From contig JADZEI010000018.1 of NCBI GenBank assembly GCA_020850615.1, forward strand, positions 1 through 64,000: DNA of 64,000 nt. The letters run 5' to 3'. Shown here in pieces: positions 45,809-57,056 of the stretch. This stretch comes from Dehalococcoidia bacterium. GTDB taxonomy: Bacteria; Chloroflexota; Dehalococcoidia; Tepidiformales; Tepidiformaceae. Each line of letters begins with the position of its first letter. The stretch's first letter is position 1. The position numbers and the translations under genes were made by a program. A model generated the notes under the pieces. The model ran no database searches, was not told the origin of the DNA, and was given only the letters and a program-made list of their open reading frames with translations.

Positions 45809-47071
45809 ATGCGGACACGCTTCTTTCGGACGATGATCCTGCTCGTCCTGGTCGCCGGGGCAGCTGCCGCCAGCGCGCGGGAAGCAACCCGTGCCGATGG
45901 TGGCATCGGCGTCTATCCCACCCAGGTTGTGTTCGATGACGCGCTTCGGGGTGGCCAGTACTTCAGCACGCTGGGCGTGATCAACAACCTCGAAGGCGAG
46001 CGCACCTTCGCCTTCGAAGCCGAGGGAGACATCGCCCCGTGGGTGTCATTCACCGACGTCGACGACCGCACAATGCCTGTCACCGAGGTGACGGCGCCGC
46101 GCGGCCGCGATGGCTACGTCCTCCTGCGGCTCTCGGTGCCGGATTCCGCGAGCAACGGCGTCTACCGCGGCACCGTGACGACGACGGTCCCGCTCGGCGG
46201 GGAGGGCAGCGACGAGGATGAGTCCGGCTCGGCCGTCACCGTGGCCGCCGTGATCGACGTCGAAGCGCGGGTCACGGGCGTGCAGAAGATCGACGGCAGC
46301 CTGCTCGACGTCGCCGTGACCGACGTGGAGGTGGGCGTCCCGCTGCGCGTCCGCTCGGTTGTCGCCAACCGCAGCAACGTCCGCGTGGTCCCCGATGTGC
46401 AGGTCGCGATCCTGAACGGGACGACCACGGTGGCGACTGCCGCGACGGTCGACGCACCGATCGACCCCGACGAGACGCGCACGATCGAGACGCAGTGGCC
46501 GACGGACGCCGCACCGCCGGGCGACTACTCGGTCAAGGTCTCGGCGACGCTGCCGGGCATGCAGCTCGGCGAAAGGACGATGAGGTTCCGGGTCCTGCCC
46601 CGTGGCACGCTTACGCGCAGCGGCGCATTCGAGAACCTGGAGCTGGTGAACGACCCCACGGCGGGCGGGGTGGCCAAGATCATCGCGACCTTCCGGAACA
46701 CGGGCGAGATCGAATCGACGGCCGTCTTCGCGGGCGAGCTCTACCGCGATGGCGTGCTGGTGAAACCGATCGTGAGCCTGCAGAAGCTGGTCCGAAAGGA
46801 CGAGGCGCAGGAGCTCGAAGCGCTCGTCGAGGTGCCCGGCACGGGGACCTACGTCCTCCGCGGCAAGGTCAACTATGAAGGAAAGGAGACCGAGGTCCGC
46901 GAGCTCCTGTTCACCATCGCGCCCGAGGTCGTCGAAGGGCGCGGCTCGCCCTCCGGGGTCGTCTGGGGGTTCGCCGGCGGTGCCGCCGCCCTGGTGGTGG
47001 TCGCGGCCGCGAGCAGCGGCTGGTTCGTCGTCCGGCGCAAACGCCAGCCAGTCAACACGGGCGGCAGGTAG
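45809..47071 (+). CDS. Exported Ig-like protein with C-terminal membrane anchor
   Basis: A 420-residue protein with a signal peptide (MRTRFFRTMILLVLVAGAAAASA). The long beta-rich ectodomain starts GGIGVYPTQVVFDDALRGGQY, reminiscent of DUF916/NEW3-type Ig-like domains. At least two later Ig-like units follow (VPLRVRSVVANRSNVRVVPDVQV and VAKIIATFRNTGEIESTAVF). A C-terminal helix (about 382-406, GFAGGAAALVVVAAASSGW) and a basic tail RRKR anchor it in the membrane. It may tether the neighbouring exported proteins. I chose the ATG at 45809, preceded by GGAGG; an earlier in-frame ATG at 45794 overlaps that site. Confidence 0.78.
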   Translation: MRTRFFRTMILLVLVAGAAAASAREATRADGGIGVYPTQVVFDDALRGGQYFSTLGVINNLEGERTFAFEAEGDIAPWVSFTDVDDRTMPVTEVTAPRGRDGYVLLRLSVPDSASNGVYRGTVTTTVPLGGEGSDEDESGSAVTVAAVIDVEARVTGVQKIDGSLLDVAVTDVEVGVPLRVRSVVANRSNVRVVPDVQVAILNGTTTVATAATVDAPIDPDETRTIETQWPTDAAPPGDYSVKVSATLPGMQLGERTMRFRVLPRGTLTRSGAFENLELVNDPTAGGVAKIIATFRNTGEIESTAVFAGELYRDGVLVKPIVSLQKLVRKDEAQELEALVEVPGTGTYVLRGKVNYEGKETEVRELLFTIAPEVVEGRGSPSGVVWGFAGGAAALVVVAAASSGWFVVRRKRQPVNTGGR

Positions 47072-47083
47072 AGGACGGGCGCC

Positions 47084-48880
47084 ATGAACACGCGAAGGAC
47101 TCGAGGCAACACGCCGGTGGTCGCCGGGTCGCTCAGCGCGCTGGCGGGCGTGCTCCTGGTCGCGGCGTCGATCGCCGGGCCGGGAAGCGGCGCTCGCGCG
47201 GTCGAGCCGGAGGAATGTGCAAGCGTGACACCCGAGGTGACCATCGCCGCGCTGGCGGACGACACGGCGACGGCCAACCCGACGGACACGGAAACGGCGG
47301 TGCCCACCGCCACCGCCGAGGTCACGGATTCGCCCGCGCCCACCGCCACCGCAACCGCGACAGAGGAACCGGCACCCACGGCTACGCCATCCCCATCCGC
47401 GACGCCCAGCCCAGCGGCAACGGCGGACGCGAGCTCGACGGCTGAGCCCACGGACACGCCCGGTGCCGATGCGACGGAGTCCGCCACGCCGAGCCCAACG
47501 CCCACTCCACCGCCGAGCCCCACGCCAACGCCGACGGAGGTACCAACGCCGACGCCAATGCCATCGCCCGGGCCCTCCCCGGAGCCGTCCGACACGCCCG
47601 CGACGGTCGCTGCCGCGGCGGCGGACGACGGCAGCCCGGCGCCGGCCGATTCGCCCACGGCAACGGCCTCGACCGAGGCGGCGCCGAGCGCAACGCCGTG
47701 TACCCCGGCCGCGACCAGCTCCGAGACCGAAACGACGGAGGAGAGCACCGAGACCGCAACCCCGGCAACTGACGAAGACGGCTCGAGCACGCCAACCGGC
47801 ACCTCGACGCCAACGCCCGGTGGCACGCCGAGCGCGACCCTGAGCCCCACGCCGACCGGCACATCGACGCTCTCACCCACGCCGAAGCCGGCCGAACTCG
47901 CGTGCCAGTGGCTCGCGACAGCGACGGACAGCGCGTCCCCCGGGCCGGACCCGGCCTGGGACGAGCGCTGCGCTGCGCCCGTCCCGGGGGACCTGTCGGT
48001 CCAGGCCCACGCGGGCGACGTCTCCGGCAAGCTGTCCGTGACGCTGTGGACGGTGGTGCGCAACAGCTCGCGGGACAGCGATATCGTCGCGACGCTCCGC
48101 CGGGCGGACGGCAGCGAGCTGGCACTGGCGCCGGCGTTCGTCGAAACGCGCTGCGCCGCCCCGTCGCCACTGCCAGCCACGCCGGTGGCGACGCCCTCAC
48201 CCGCGCTGGACGAGCCCGCGCTGGACGCCCCCGCGCTGGACGCCCCCGCTCCCGGCACACCCGAGCCCACCGACGCCACGGTGACACCGTCGCCCACGGC
48301 TGCGGCGCCGACTCCCTGCGGCGACTCGCTCACGCTGTTCCGCGCCACCTTCCCGGTGTCGTACCGTGATGCCTGCGGCGTCTACGAAGCGGCGACGAGC
48401 CTGGCCGGCGAACGCCCGGCGATGCTCGCCTTCGAGAACCGCTGCTTCGTGGCCCTCGAGCTCGACTTCGACGCCCTCTCCTGGGGCCGGATTGTGCCCG
48501 GCCAGCTGACCGGCATCACCGGCGACCTCGCCTGGGGCGCGCGGGACACGCGCCCCACGGTGCGGAACGCCGGCAACGCGCCGCTCTCCCTCGGTGTGCG
48601 GTTCGAACCCCTGACACAGGGCGGCGCCAGCGGCGCGCCGGCCACGCTGGGCAGCTTCCGCGCCTGCCTCGGGCTCGATGCGGGCGGTGTGCAGTGTGTC
48701 GAAGTGAGCGCAGACCGGACGGCGTGGGTCGGCGAGGAGACCGGCCAGGCGCTGTGTCCCGGCCAGGCTGCGCGGCTTGACCTTTTCGTGCTGCCCCCCG
48801 CGACCGTGCCCGAAGGGACCTACGCGGGCGACATCTCGTTCCCGTCGAGGCCGGCGACCGGCGCAACCTGCGGTCCGTAG
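47084..48880 (+). CDS. Exported protein with P/T/S-rich stalk, paralogue of the 44488 product
   Basis: A 598-residue exported protein. A signal segment (about 10-40) is followed by a low-complexity stalk (about 60-270) of TPTP, TATA, SPSP and EPTDTP units, like heavily glycosylated mucin-type linkers. The globular part matches the protein at 44488 in two blocks split by a second P/A/T-rich insert (358-412). Residues 318-355 have SVTLWTVV and DGSELA; residues 416-586 have TLFRATF, FDALSWGRIVPGQ, RPTVRNAGNAP, GVRFEPL, LCPGQ and PPATVPEGTYAGD. No membrane anchor is seen. It starts 13 bases after the anchored protein and closes the cluster. Confidence 0.75.
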   Translation: MNTRRTRGNTPVVAGSLSALAGVLLVAASIAGPGSGARAVEPEECASVTPEVTIAALADDTATANPTDTETAVPTATAEVTDSPAPTATATATEEPAPTATPSPSATPSPAATADASSTAEPTDTPGADATESATPSPTPTPPPSPTPTPTEVPTPTPMPSPGPSPEPSDTPATVAAAAADDGSPAPADSPTATASTEAAPSATPCTPAATSSETETTEESTETATPATDEDGSSTPTGTSTPTPGGTPSATLSPTPTGTSTLSPTPKPAELACQWLATATDSASPGPDPAWDERCAAPVPGDLSVQAHAGDVSGKLSVTLWTVVRNSSRDSDIVATLRRADGSELALAPAFVETRCAAPSPLPATPVATPSPALDEPALDAPALDAPAPGTPEPTDATVTPSPTAAAPTPCGDSLTLFRATFPVSYRDACGVYEAATSLAGERPAMLAFENRCFVALELDFDALSWGRIVPGQLTGITGDLAWGARDTRPTVRNAGNAPLSLGVRFEPLTQGGASGAPATLGSFRACLGLDAGGVQCVEVSADRTAWVGEETGQALCPGQAARLDLFVLPPATVPEGTYAGDISFPSRPATGATCGP

Positions 48881-48884
48881 GAGG

Positions 48885-49727
48885 TCAGCGAGAAGGCTGC
48901 CAGCTGATCAGCAGCTCGCGTGCCACGGGCACCCACGCCGGGCGGAACCCGCCGCCCGGCTCCAGGGCGAACAGCTCGTCGAAGTGGGCGTCGAGCGTTG
49001 CGCGCAGGTCGGCGTCGGCGGGGTCGGCGTCGATGGTCTCGGCGGCGTAGGCGAGCGCGGCCTCGCGCGTGGGCCGGGCAGTGGAGCCCCGCGTCACGCG
49101 GAACGGCTCCGGAAGGACGCGAACGTCCGCGAGGATGCCCATCTCCCAGAGCACGGGCAGGAGTTCGCGGTACGACGGCGCCGGTTCCAGGCGCTCCCCC
49201 TGGGCCAGCTCGTAGAGTGCGGCGGGATGGTCCGGCGGCGGCACGGACCAGACAGAGATGACCACCAGCCGCCGGGCGGCCCGCTCCAGCGCCGCCAGGA
49301 ACGGCACGATCTCGTGGATGAAGTACGTGACGTTGTTGACGATCACCACGTCCGCCTCGAACTGCGCGGCGTCGCCGGGCCAGGAGGCGTCAACCGCGCA
49401 CGCGTTGGTGATCCCGGCGCCCGCGGCCGACTCGTCGAACTGCGCCCGCATCGCCGGCGAGGGCTCGAGGTTCGTGACCTCGCGGCAGCGCAGGGCGAGC
49501 GGCAGGCACACGCGGCCGGCACCTCCTCCGACATCGAGCACGGTATCGCCCGGCTCGACCAGCGCAGCGAGCGCGGCCAGGTTGGCGTCCGGTTCGCGCC
49601 GGGGGTCGAGACGGAAGGATGCGGCGCGCCTGTTCCAGCGGTCGTTGCCTTCGACCTTGCGCCAGCGGGCCCGCTGGGCCGACATCGCTTCGACGCGGGC
49701 GGCGTAGAGCCCGGCCGCGCTGGTCAC
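48885..49727 (-). CDS. SAM-dependent methyltransferase (class I)
   Basis: A 280-residue methyltransferase with SAM motif I VLDVGGGAGRVCLPLA, an acidic motif II NLEPSPAM and motif IV ADVVIVNNVTYF. The remaining sequence does not show its substrate. The GTG at 49727 overlaps the dapF stop by four bases (GTGA), so it is coupled to dapF. The longer open frame upstream overlaps dapF and is rejected. It is convergent with the exported-protein cluster, with a gap of only four bases. Confidence 0.8.
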   Translation of the reverse strand: MTSAAGLYAARVEAMSAQRARWRKVEGNDRWNRRAASFRLDPRREPDANLAALAALVEPGDTVLDVGGGAGRVCLPLALRCREVTNLEPSPAMRAQFDESAAGAGITNACAVDASWPGDAAQFEADVVIVNNVTYFIHEIVPFLAALERAARRLVVISVWSVPPPDHPAALYELAQGERLEPAPSYRELLPVLWEMGILADVRVLPEPFRVTRGSTARPTREAALAYAAETIDADPADADLRATLDAHFDELFALEPGGGFRPAWVPVARELLISWQPSR

Positions 49728-50563
49728 GCCTCGTGCCAGTCGGCCTCGAAGACGCGCGTCGCCGGGCCGGTCATGAACACGGAGCCCTGTCCGTCCCACT
49801 CGAGCACCAGGTCGCCGCCCGGGAGCGAGTCGACGATGCGGTCACCGGTGAAGCCGCGGAGGCGCGAGGCGGCGCACACGGCGCTCGCGGAGGTGCCGCT
49901 GGCGAGGGTGATCCCGGAGCCGCGCTCCCACACGCGGTGCTTCACACGGCCGCGGTCCAGCACCTGGACCACCTGGAAGTTCGTCCGGCGGGGGAAGAGC
50001 TGGTGGTGCTCCACCAGCGGCCCGACTCGTTCGAGCGGGAAGTCGTCCGGGTCCGAGTCGATGTAGTGGATCGCGTGCGGGTTGCCCATGCTGACGAGCG
50101 TGAGCTTGAGGTCGACGCCGTCCACGGTGAGCGGCAGGTCCACCACCGGCCCGGGGCCCTCGACGTTCGCCGGCAGCGTCGCGGGGTCGAACCGGGGCGC
50201 GCCCATGTCGACGCGCGCAGCTGTGATGACACTACCCTCCCGGAAGATCTGCAGCTTCTTGATGCCGTCCAGCGTCTCGACCGTGACAACCTCGCGGTCG
50301 TGCGGGACGAGGCCCTCTTCCATCGCGAACTTCGCCACGCAACGGATGCCGTTCCCGCACATCTCTGCCTCGGAGCCGTCGGCGTTGAACATGCGCATCC
50401 GCATGTCGGCGACCGTGGACGGCAGCGCGAGGATGAGCCCGTCGCTGCCGACGCCGAAGTGCCGGTCGCTCACCTTCCGGGCGAGCTCGGGCCAATCCCG
50501 CTCTTCGTTCGGGAGGACGTAGACGTAGTCGTTGCCGAGGCCGTGCATCTTCGTGACGCGCAT
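49724..50563 (-). CDS. dapF: Diaminopimelate epimerase
   Basis: A 279-residue epimerase that turns LL-DAP into meso-DAP for lysine and peptidoglycan. The two active-site cysteines lie in EMCGNGIRC and, weakly recognisable, in SASAVCAAS. MHGLGNDYVYV at the start and GSGITLASGTSA near the end are characteristic. The start at 50563 (MRVTKMHGLGND) fits the family; the frame runs 47 codons further up without family character. It is divergent from the MFS gene across 100 bases. With dapL at 40731 it supports the DapL route. Confidence 0.93.
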   Translation of the reverse strand: MRVTKMHGLGNDYVYVLPNEERDWPELARKVSDRHFGVGSDGLILALPSTVADMRMRMFNADGSEAEMCGNGIRCVAKFAMEEGLVPHDREVVTVETLDGIKKLQIFREGSVITAARVDMGAPRFDPATLPANVEGPGPVVDLPLTVDGVDLKLTLVSMGNPHAIHYIDSDPDDFPLERVGPLVEHHQLFPRRTNFQVVQVLDRGRVKHRVWERGSGITLASGTSASAVCAASRLRGFTGDRIVDSLPGGDLVLEWDGQGSVFMTGPATRVFEADWHEA

Positions 50564-50663
50564 TGCGGCAGTGTACCAGAGCCGTCGAAGACCCCGCCTT
50601 GCAGCACTCCGAGCGCGGTTCGGGACTGAGACAGTTGCACCCGAGGGGCGTAAGCTCGGCCCG

Positions 50664-51938
50664 ATGGGCTCCTGGTTTTCGGCTACCTTCAGTGCGCTCA
50701 GCAATCAGCAATTCCGCACGGTCTGGGTGGGCACGCTCCTCGCATTCATCTCCTTCTTTATGTCGACGGTGGCGCAGGCCATCGTCGCATTCGACCTCAC
50801 GGGCAAGAACAGCGCCGTGGGCGTTGTCGTGTTCGGGCAGGGCCTCGGCCAGATGATCTTCGGGCCCATTGGCGGCGCCGCGGCCGACCGGTTCTCCAAG
50901 CGCATGGTCGTGATGGTCTGCCAGGCCGCGATCACGTTCGCCTTCGGAGCTGTCGGCGTCCTGCTGGTTTTCGACTGGCTGACCGTGTGGCTGCTCGCCC
51001 TGTCGTCGTTCATCGTCGGCTCGGCGTTCGGCTTCCTCGGGCCGGCCCGCACCAGCCTGATGGTCGAGTACGTCGGCCCGGAAAAGCGGGGCAACGCGGT
51101 CGCTCTCTCGCAGGTCGCGCTCAACGCATCGCGCGTCGTCGGCCCGGCGATCGTCGGCGGCCTGATCGCGATCTTCTTCGTCCGCGAAGCCGGTGCCTAC
51201 CTCGTGATGGCCGGCCTCTACGCGGCCTCGCTCGTGACGACGTGGATACTCCCGCCCTCGCCGCGCGACGGCTTCCGCAGCGCCGGCCGGAACGTGTTCA
51301 CCGACATGGCAGTCGGCATGCGCTACGTCTGGCAGATCCCGCGGCTGCGCCTGTTCGTGCTGTCCTACGTGGTCGTGATCATGTGCGGCTTCCCCTACGT
51401 CGCCGTGCTGCCGGGCCTGCTCGAAAACGAGCTCGGCCAGGACGAGGGCGCGCTCACGATCGTCTATACCGCCACGGCCGCGGGCGGTCTCGTCGCCAGC
51501 CTCGCGGTCGCCTCGCTCGCGGATTCGAAGCTGGCGTCGATCGTCTACCCGGCGATGGCGCTGCTCTTCGGTGTCACCCTCATCGCGACCGGCCTGTCGC
51601 CGAACTACCTGGCGGTCATCATCGTGATGTTCGTGCTCGGAATCGGCAGTGGCGGGTTCCAGACCCTGAACGGCGCGCTCGTGGCGCAGGCCTCCGACCC
51701 CGAGTACTTCGGGCGGGTGCTGTCGCTGACGTTCCTCGCGTTCGCCGCCTTCGGGCTCATCGCCCTGCCCGTGGGCCTCGCGGCTGACCACTGGGGCGAG
51801 CGGTCGGTGCTCGTCGCGATGGGCGCGATCGTCTCGGGCGCGATGGTGCTGTTCGCCATCGCCGCCGCCCGGGTTTCGAACAAGACCGAGGGCGCCGTTG
51901 CGCCACTGACCGGGCCGCAGCCAGGCGGCGGCCAGTAG
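50664..51938 (+). CDS. MFS transporter (EntS/MFS_3-like)
   Basis: A 424-residue major facilitator with about twelve membrane helices. The motif between helices 2 and 3 reads GGAAADRFSKRMVV, the usual G-x3-D-R-x-x-R type. The N-terminus MGSWFSATFSALSNQQFRTVWVG resembles the MFS_3/enterobactin-exporter group. The substrate is unknown; drug, siderophore or metabolite export are all possible. A PPOX-fold gene starts 13 bases after it, suggesting a two-gene operon. Confidence 0.85.
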   Translation: MGSWFSATFSALSNQQFRTVWVGTLLAFISFFMSTVAQAIVAFDLTGKNSAVGVVVFGQGLGQMIFGPIGGAAADRFSKRMVVMVCQAAITFAFGAVGVLLVFDWLTVWLLALSSFIVGSAFGFLGPARTSLMVEYVGPEKRGNAVALSQVALNASRVVGPAIVGGLIAIFFVREAGAYLVMAGLYAASLVTTWILPPSPRDGFRSAGRNVFTDMAVGMRYVWQIPRLRLFVLSYVVVIMCGFPYVAVLPGLLENELGQDEGALTIVYTATAAGGLVASLAVASLADSKLASIVYPAMALLFGVTLIATGLSPNYLAVIIVMFVLGIGSGGFQTLNGALVAQASDPEYFGRVLSLTFLAFAAFGLIALPVGLAADHWGERSVLVAMGAIVSGAMVLFAIAAARVSNKTEGAVAPLTGPQPGGGQ

Positions 51939-51951
51939 GAGGAGCTCAGCC

Positions 51952-52458
51952 ATGCCACGACTCACCCCCGAAGAGCGCGAAGCGTTCCTCGCCACGCCCG
52001 GCATCCTCTGCCGGATCGCCACCCTTAAGGAGGATGGCGCACCGGCGGTCACCCCCATCTGGTACATCTACGAAGACGGCAAGGTGTTCGTGACCCCGCG
52101 GCGCGAGTCGGCCTGGCTCTGGAACCTGAAGCGCGACCCGCGCGTCGCGATCACCATCGACGAAGAGGCCCACCCCTACCGGAAGGTCGTGATCGAAGGC
52201 GTGGCGCAACTCGCCTACGACCTCGGCCACGACGACGAGTGGCGCGACCAGTACCGCCGCATCGCCCGCCGCTACGTGCCGCCCGAGGGGGCCGAACACT
52301 ACATCCAGGAGACCATCGACCAGCCGCGGGCGCTCATCGCGGTCCCGCTCGAAGGGTCGAAGGTGCAGACCTGGCGCATGCCGGTGCCCGGCGAGGAGTA
52401 TCGCGGCATCTGGCACGACCGGTACTACGTGCCCGGCTCGAAGATGGCGCGCGAGTAA
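51952..52458 (+). CDS. Pyridoxamine 5'-phosphate oxidase-fold (PPOX) protein
   Basis: A 168-residue split-barrel flavin or F420-binding protein. Typical strands are CRIATLKEDGAPAVTPIWYIYEDGKVFVTP and DPRVAITIDEE followed by PYRKVVIEGVA. PPOX-fold proteins include F420- and FMN-dependent reductases, and the cofactor cannot be decided here. AGGAGGAG upstream of 51952 gives a strong ribosome site. It follows the MFS exporter closely. Confidence 0.82.
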   Translation: MPRLTPEEREAFLATPGILCRIATLKEDGAPAVTPIWYIYEDGKVFVTPRRESAWLWNLKRDPRVAITIDEEAHPYRKVVIEGVAQLAYDLGHDDEWRDQYRRIARRYVPPEGAEHYIQETIDQPRALIAVPLEGSKVQTWRMPVPGEEYRGIWHDRYYVPGSKMARE

Positions 52459-52479
52459 GCCTCGCCCCGGCGCCGCAGC

Positions 52480-53520
52480 TCAGTGCAGGATCACGTCGTC
52501 CGCGGCGCGGCGCGGCGTCGGCCGCTCGGCGTGTCCGTAGCCGAACCGGAGGATGAGCTGCGGGTGCCCCTGTGTGCGCTGGATTAGCCGCATCACCTTC
52601 GGCCGGAGCGACGGCACCTCGATCGGCTGGTTCAGGAATGAAGCGTGCAGCCCCTCGGCGGCGGCCGTGAGCAGGATGCGGTCGAGCGCCTGCCCCGCGT
52701 TGAGCCAGTCCGCCACCGTGTTGCCGTCGGTGCCGAGCACCACCAGCAGCGGCGCGTGGCGGGCGAGCTCGGAGTCCGCATTCGCCTGGTTATGTCCGAT
52801 GTCGAACGTTCGGACGACCCACGCCGCAGCCATCGACATGGCATCGCCCATCCCGCGAGCGTAGCCAGGCATCCCGTCGGGCTGGTGGGAGTGGTTCGAC
52901 CGCAGCCAGGCGCTGAGCTCCTTCCGGAACTCCGGGTCGGCGAACTGCGCCTCGTCTCCTTCCGCGATGAGGTCGGCGAGGCGCTCCTTTTCGTCTTCGA
53001 AGGCGATGGGGATGAGCCACGCGCCTTCTTCCGCAGCCCCGAACACGAGCCGCTGGGTGATGTCCGGGTCCACGGGGCGGTCGTCGAACGGCTGGCGGTC
53101 GGTGTGCCGTTCGCGGAGCACGCCGAAGAGGTCGCGCGTCGGGGCGACGGAACGGATGCGGTCGCCGCGCTTGAAGCGCGCGAGCAGGTCGCTCTCGGGG
53201 CCGTTCGGCAGCACCTGGACCAGCGGCACGAACCCGAAATGCGTGGCCGCAACGCGCAGATGGTACAGCGCCGCCGCGCAGCTCATGACCAGCGCCCGGT
53301 CGTCGGGGTCGACCACGGGCAGCGAGCGTGAGCGGTCGGCGAAGAGCTCGATCGCGCCATCGTCGATGCCGAACAGCCACGGCTGGCTGTTGTGGCTCGA
53401 AGGGGCGAGCGTTGCGAATTCGACGAGGAACCGGAGCTGCTCCTCGACCGGGGCATCGGCCGGGAAGAGCGGCTGGCCGGAGGTAGCGACGTGGGACGGG
53501 TGGGCGGAGAACGTGGTCAT
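52480..53520 (-). CDS. Nitroreductase-family protein, Acg-like
   Basis: A 346-residue FMN-binding nitroreductase-fold protein of the double-domain Acg type known from mycobacteria. Segments seen: RFLVEFATLAPSSHNSQPW (FMN/phosphate contact), RHTDRQPFDDRPV and LGTDGNTVADWLNAGQALDRILLTAAAEGL. Acg-like proteins often look catalytically weak and may store or sequester flavin. The start at 53520 gives MTTFSAHPSH; the open frame upstream overlaps the recQ promoter side. It is divergent from recQ across 154 bases. Confidence 0.82.
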   Translation of the reverse strand: MTTFSAHPSHVATSGQPLFPADAPVEEQLRFLVEFATLAPSSHNSQPWLFGIDDGAIELFADRSRSLPVVDPDDRALVMSCAAALYHLRVAATHFGFVPLVQVLPNGPESDLLARFKRGDRIRSVAPTRDLFGVLRERHTDRQPFDDRPVDPDITQRLVFGAAEEGAWLIPIAFEDEKERLADLIAEGDEAQFADPEFRKELSAWLRSNHSHQPDGMPGYARGMGDAMSMAAAWVVRTFDIGHNQANADSELARHAPLLVVLGTDGNTVADWLNAGQALDRILLTAAAEGLHASFLNQPIEVPSLRPKVMRLIQRTQGHPQLILRFGYGHAERPTPRRAADDVILH

Positions 53521-53674
53521 GGGGGCGGCCTCGGCGCGAAGTGGCCGTTCCATCGTGTCGCAGCCGCGCCCGGGCTGCGGAGGGCCCAACGGGCGGACGT
53601 GCGGAGCCGTTCGGCGCAGCGAAGTGGCGCCGGGGTGTTTCGGCGTATCGCTCAAATGTTCTACACTGCCGCCA

Positions 53675-55752
<2,078 letters not shown>

Positions 55753-55756
<4 letters not shown>

Positions 55757-56676
55757 CCCCGCGCCTGCGTCTCCGCCGGCTCCGTCTTCGTTTCCGTGTC
55801 GCCGAGCGCGCCGCGGACGAGCTCGCTCAGCGGCGGCATCGACGAGCGGTTGCGCAGGTAGAAGATGGTCGCCGGGACGCTCACGCCGAGCGCGATCAGC
55901 ACGAGCGTGATCCCGCGCGCCGTCCACGAGCTATCGAACGAGTCCCCGAAGCTAACCACCACCGTCGTCGGCACGATCGACCCGAGGAACACGAGCACGA
56001 TGAACAGCCGGAACGACATCGTCGTCAGGCCCGCCGCATAGGCCGCGAAGTCGAACGACACGGGCATCATCCGCCACCAGAACACGATCTGCGGGCCCAT
56101 GTCCTTCGCGATGCGGTCGATCGTCGCTGTCGCCTCTTCGCCGACGAGCTTCGGGATGAACTGACGGCCGAACTTTCGGCTGACGAAGAAGATGATCGCC
56201 GAGCCGATGAGCTGGCCCGCCACGGAGTAGATGACGCCCCAGAAGGTGCCCCAGACGATCCCGGCGGCGATCATGAACGGCGGGTTCGGGATCGGCGCGA
56301 CCACCATCGCCACCGCGAGGACGGTGATAAGAAGGATGGGCCCCCACGCGCCGAGGTCGTTCACCTGTTCGCGGATGTCGGCCGAGTCGATCTCGCCGAT
56401 CATGAGCTCGAGGACCACGAGGCCGCTCGCGCCGGCAAGCGCCAGGATGCCCAGCAGCCGCCGCCGGATGACCGGGTTCAGGAAGATCGGCGTGCCTGGC
56501 TCGACCCGGTTGCGGTCGGGCCCGGCGAAGAGGTCGCCGAGCTCGCCCCAGGCGAAGTAGCCGGCTACGAGCCCGAGCCCGCCCGCGATGCCCTTGCTGT
56601 GGAGGAAGTAATAGGCTGCCGCGGCCACGCCGAGGCCCACGACGAGGCCGAGGACGACCGGGATACGTGCACGCAT
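55753..56676 (-). CDS. VTT (DedA/TVP38/SNARE-associated) domain membrane protein
   Basis: A 307-residue membrane protein. Two or three N-terminal helices precede the VTT domain (about 115-270), with the signature APIPNPPFMIAAGIVWGTFWGVIYSVAGQLIGSAI, FVSRKFGR and the second repeat YAAGLTTMSFRLFIVLVFLGSIVPTTVVV. VTT proteins of the DedA/TMEM41 group scramble lipids or undecaprenyl phosphate across the membrane. Here the role is unknown. The gene overlaps the end of recQ on the opposite strand. Confidence 0.83.
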
Positions 56677-56728
56677 CGCACGATTGTACGGCCCCCACCA
56701 CAAACGACGAATGAACCGGCAAGCGCGT

Positions 56729-57010
56729 CTATACGAGCGCGTTCACCCGCTCCGCGAGTCGCACATCGCGCGCGGTCACGCCGCCGGCGTCGTGCGAGCT
56801 CAGGCGCAGCTCGACGCGGTTGTAGACGATCCGCAGGTCCGGGTGGTGGTCCATCGCTTCCGCGGCCATCGCCACGCGGACGACAAACCCCATCGCCGTG
56901 ATGTGGTCTGCGAATTCGAACCTGCGGACGAGGCTGTCGCCATCGGCGGCCCAGCCGTCGAGCGCGGCCACGGCTTCGGCGACCTGGGCCTCGGTGAACT
57001 TCGTGGGCAT
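56729..57010 (-). CDS. Pterin-4a-carbinolamine dehydratase
   Basis: A 93-residue enzyme that dehydrates 4a-hydroxytetrahydropterin during aromatic amino-acid hydroxylation; in bacteria it may also serve pterin cofactor metabolism. The active-site motif DHHPD and the following YNRVELRLSSHDAGGVTARD are diagnostic. The ATG at 57010 has GGGAGG about 6 bases upstream; the long upstream frame is not coding. It is divergent from the solute-binding protein gene across 46 bases. No phenylalanine hydroxylase is visible nearby. Confidence 0.93.
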   Translation of the reverse strand: MPTKFTEAQVAEAVAALDGWAADGDSLVRRFEFADHITAMGFVVRVAMAAEAMDHHPDLRIVYNRVELRLSSHDAGGVTARDVRLAERVNALV

Positions 57011-57056
57011 CGTAAACCTCCCGATTGCCGGTGCATGAACCGGGTGACCCGATAGT

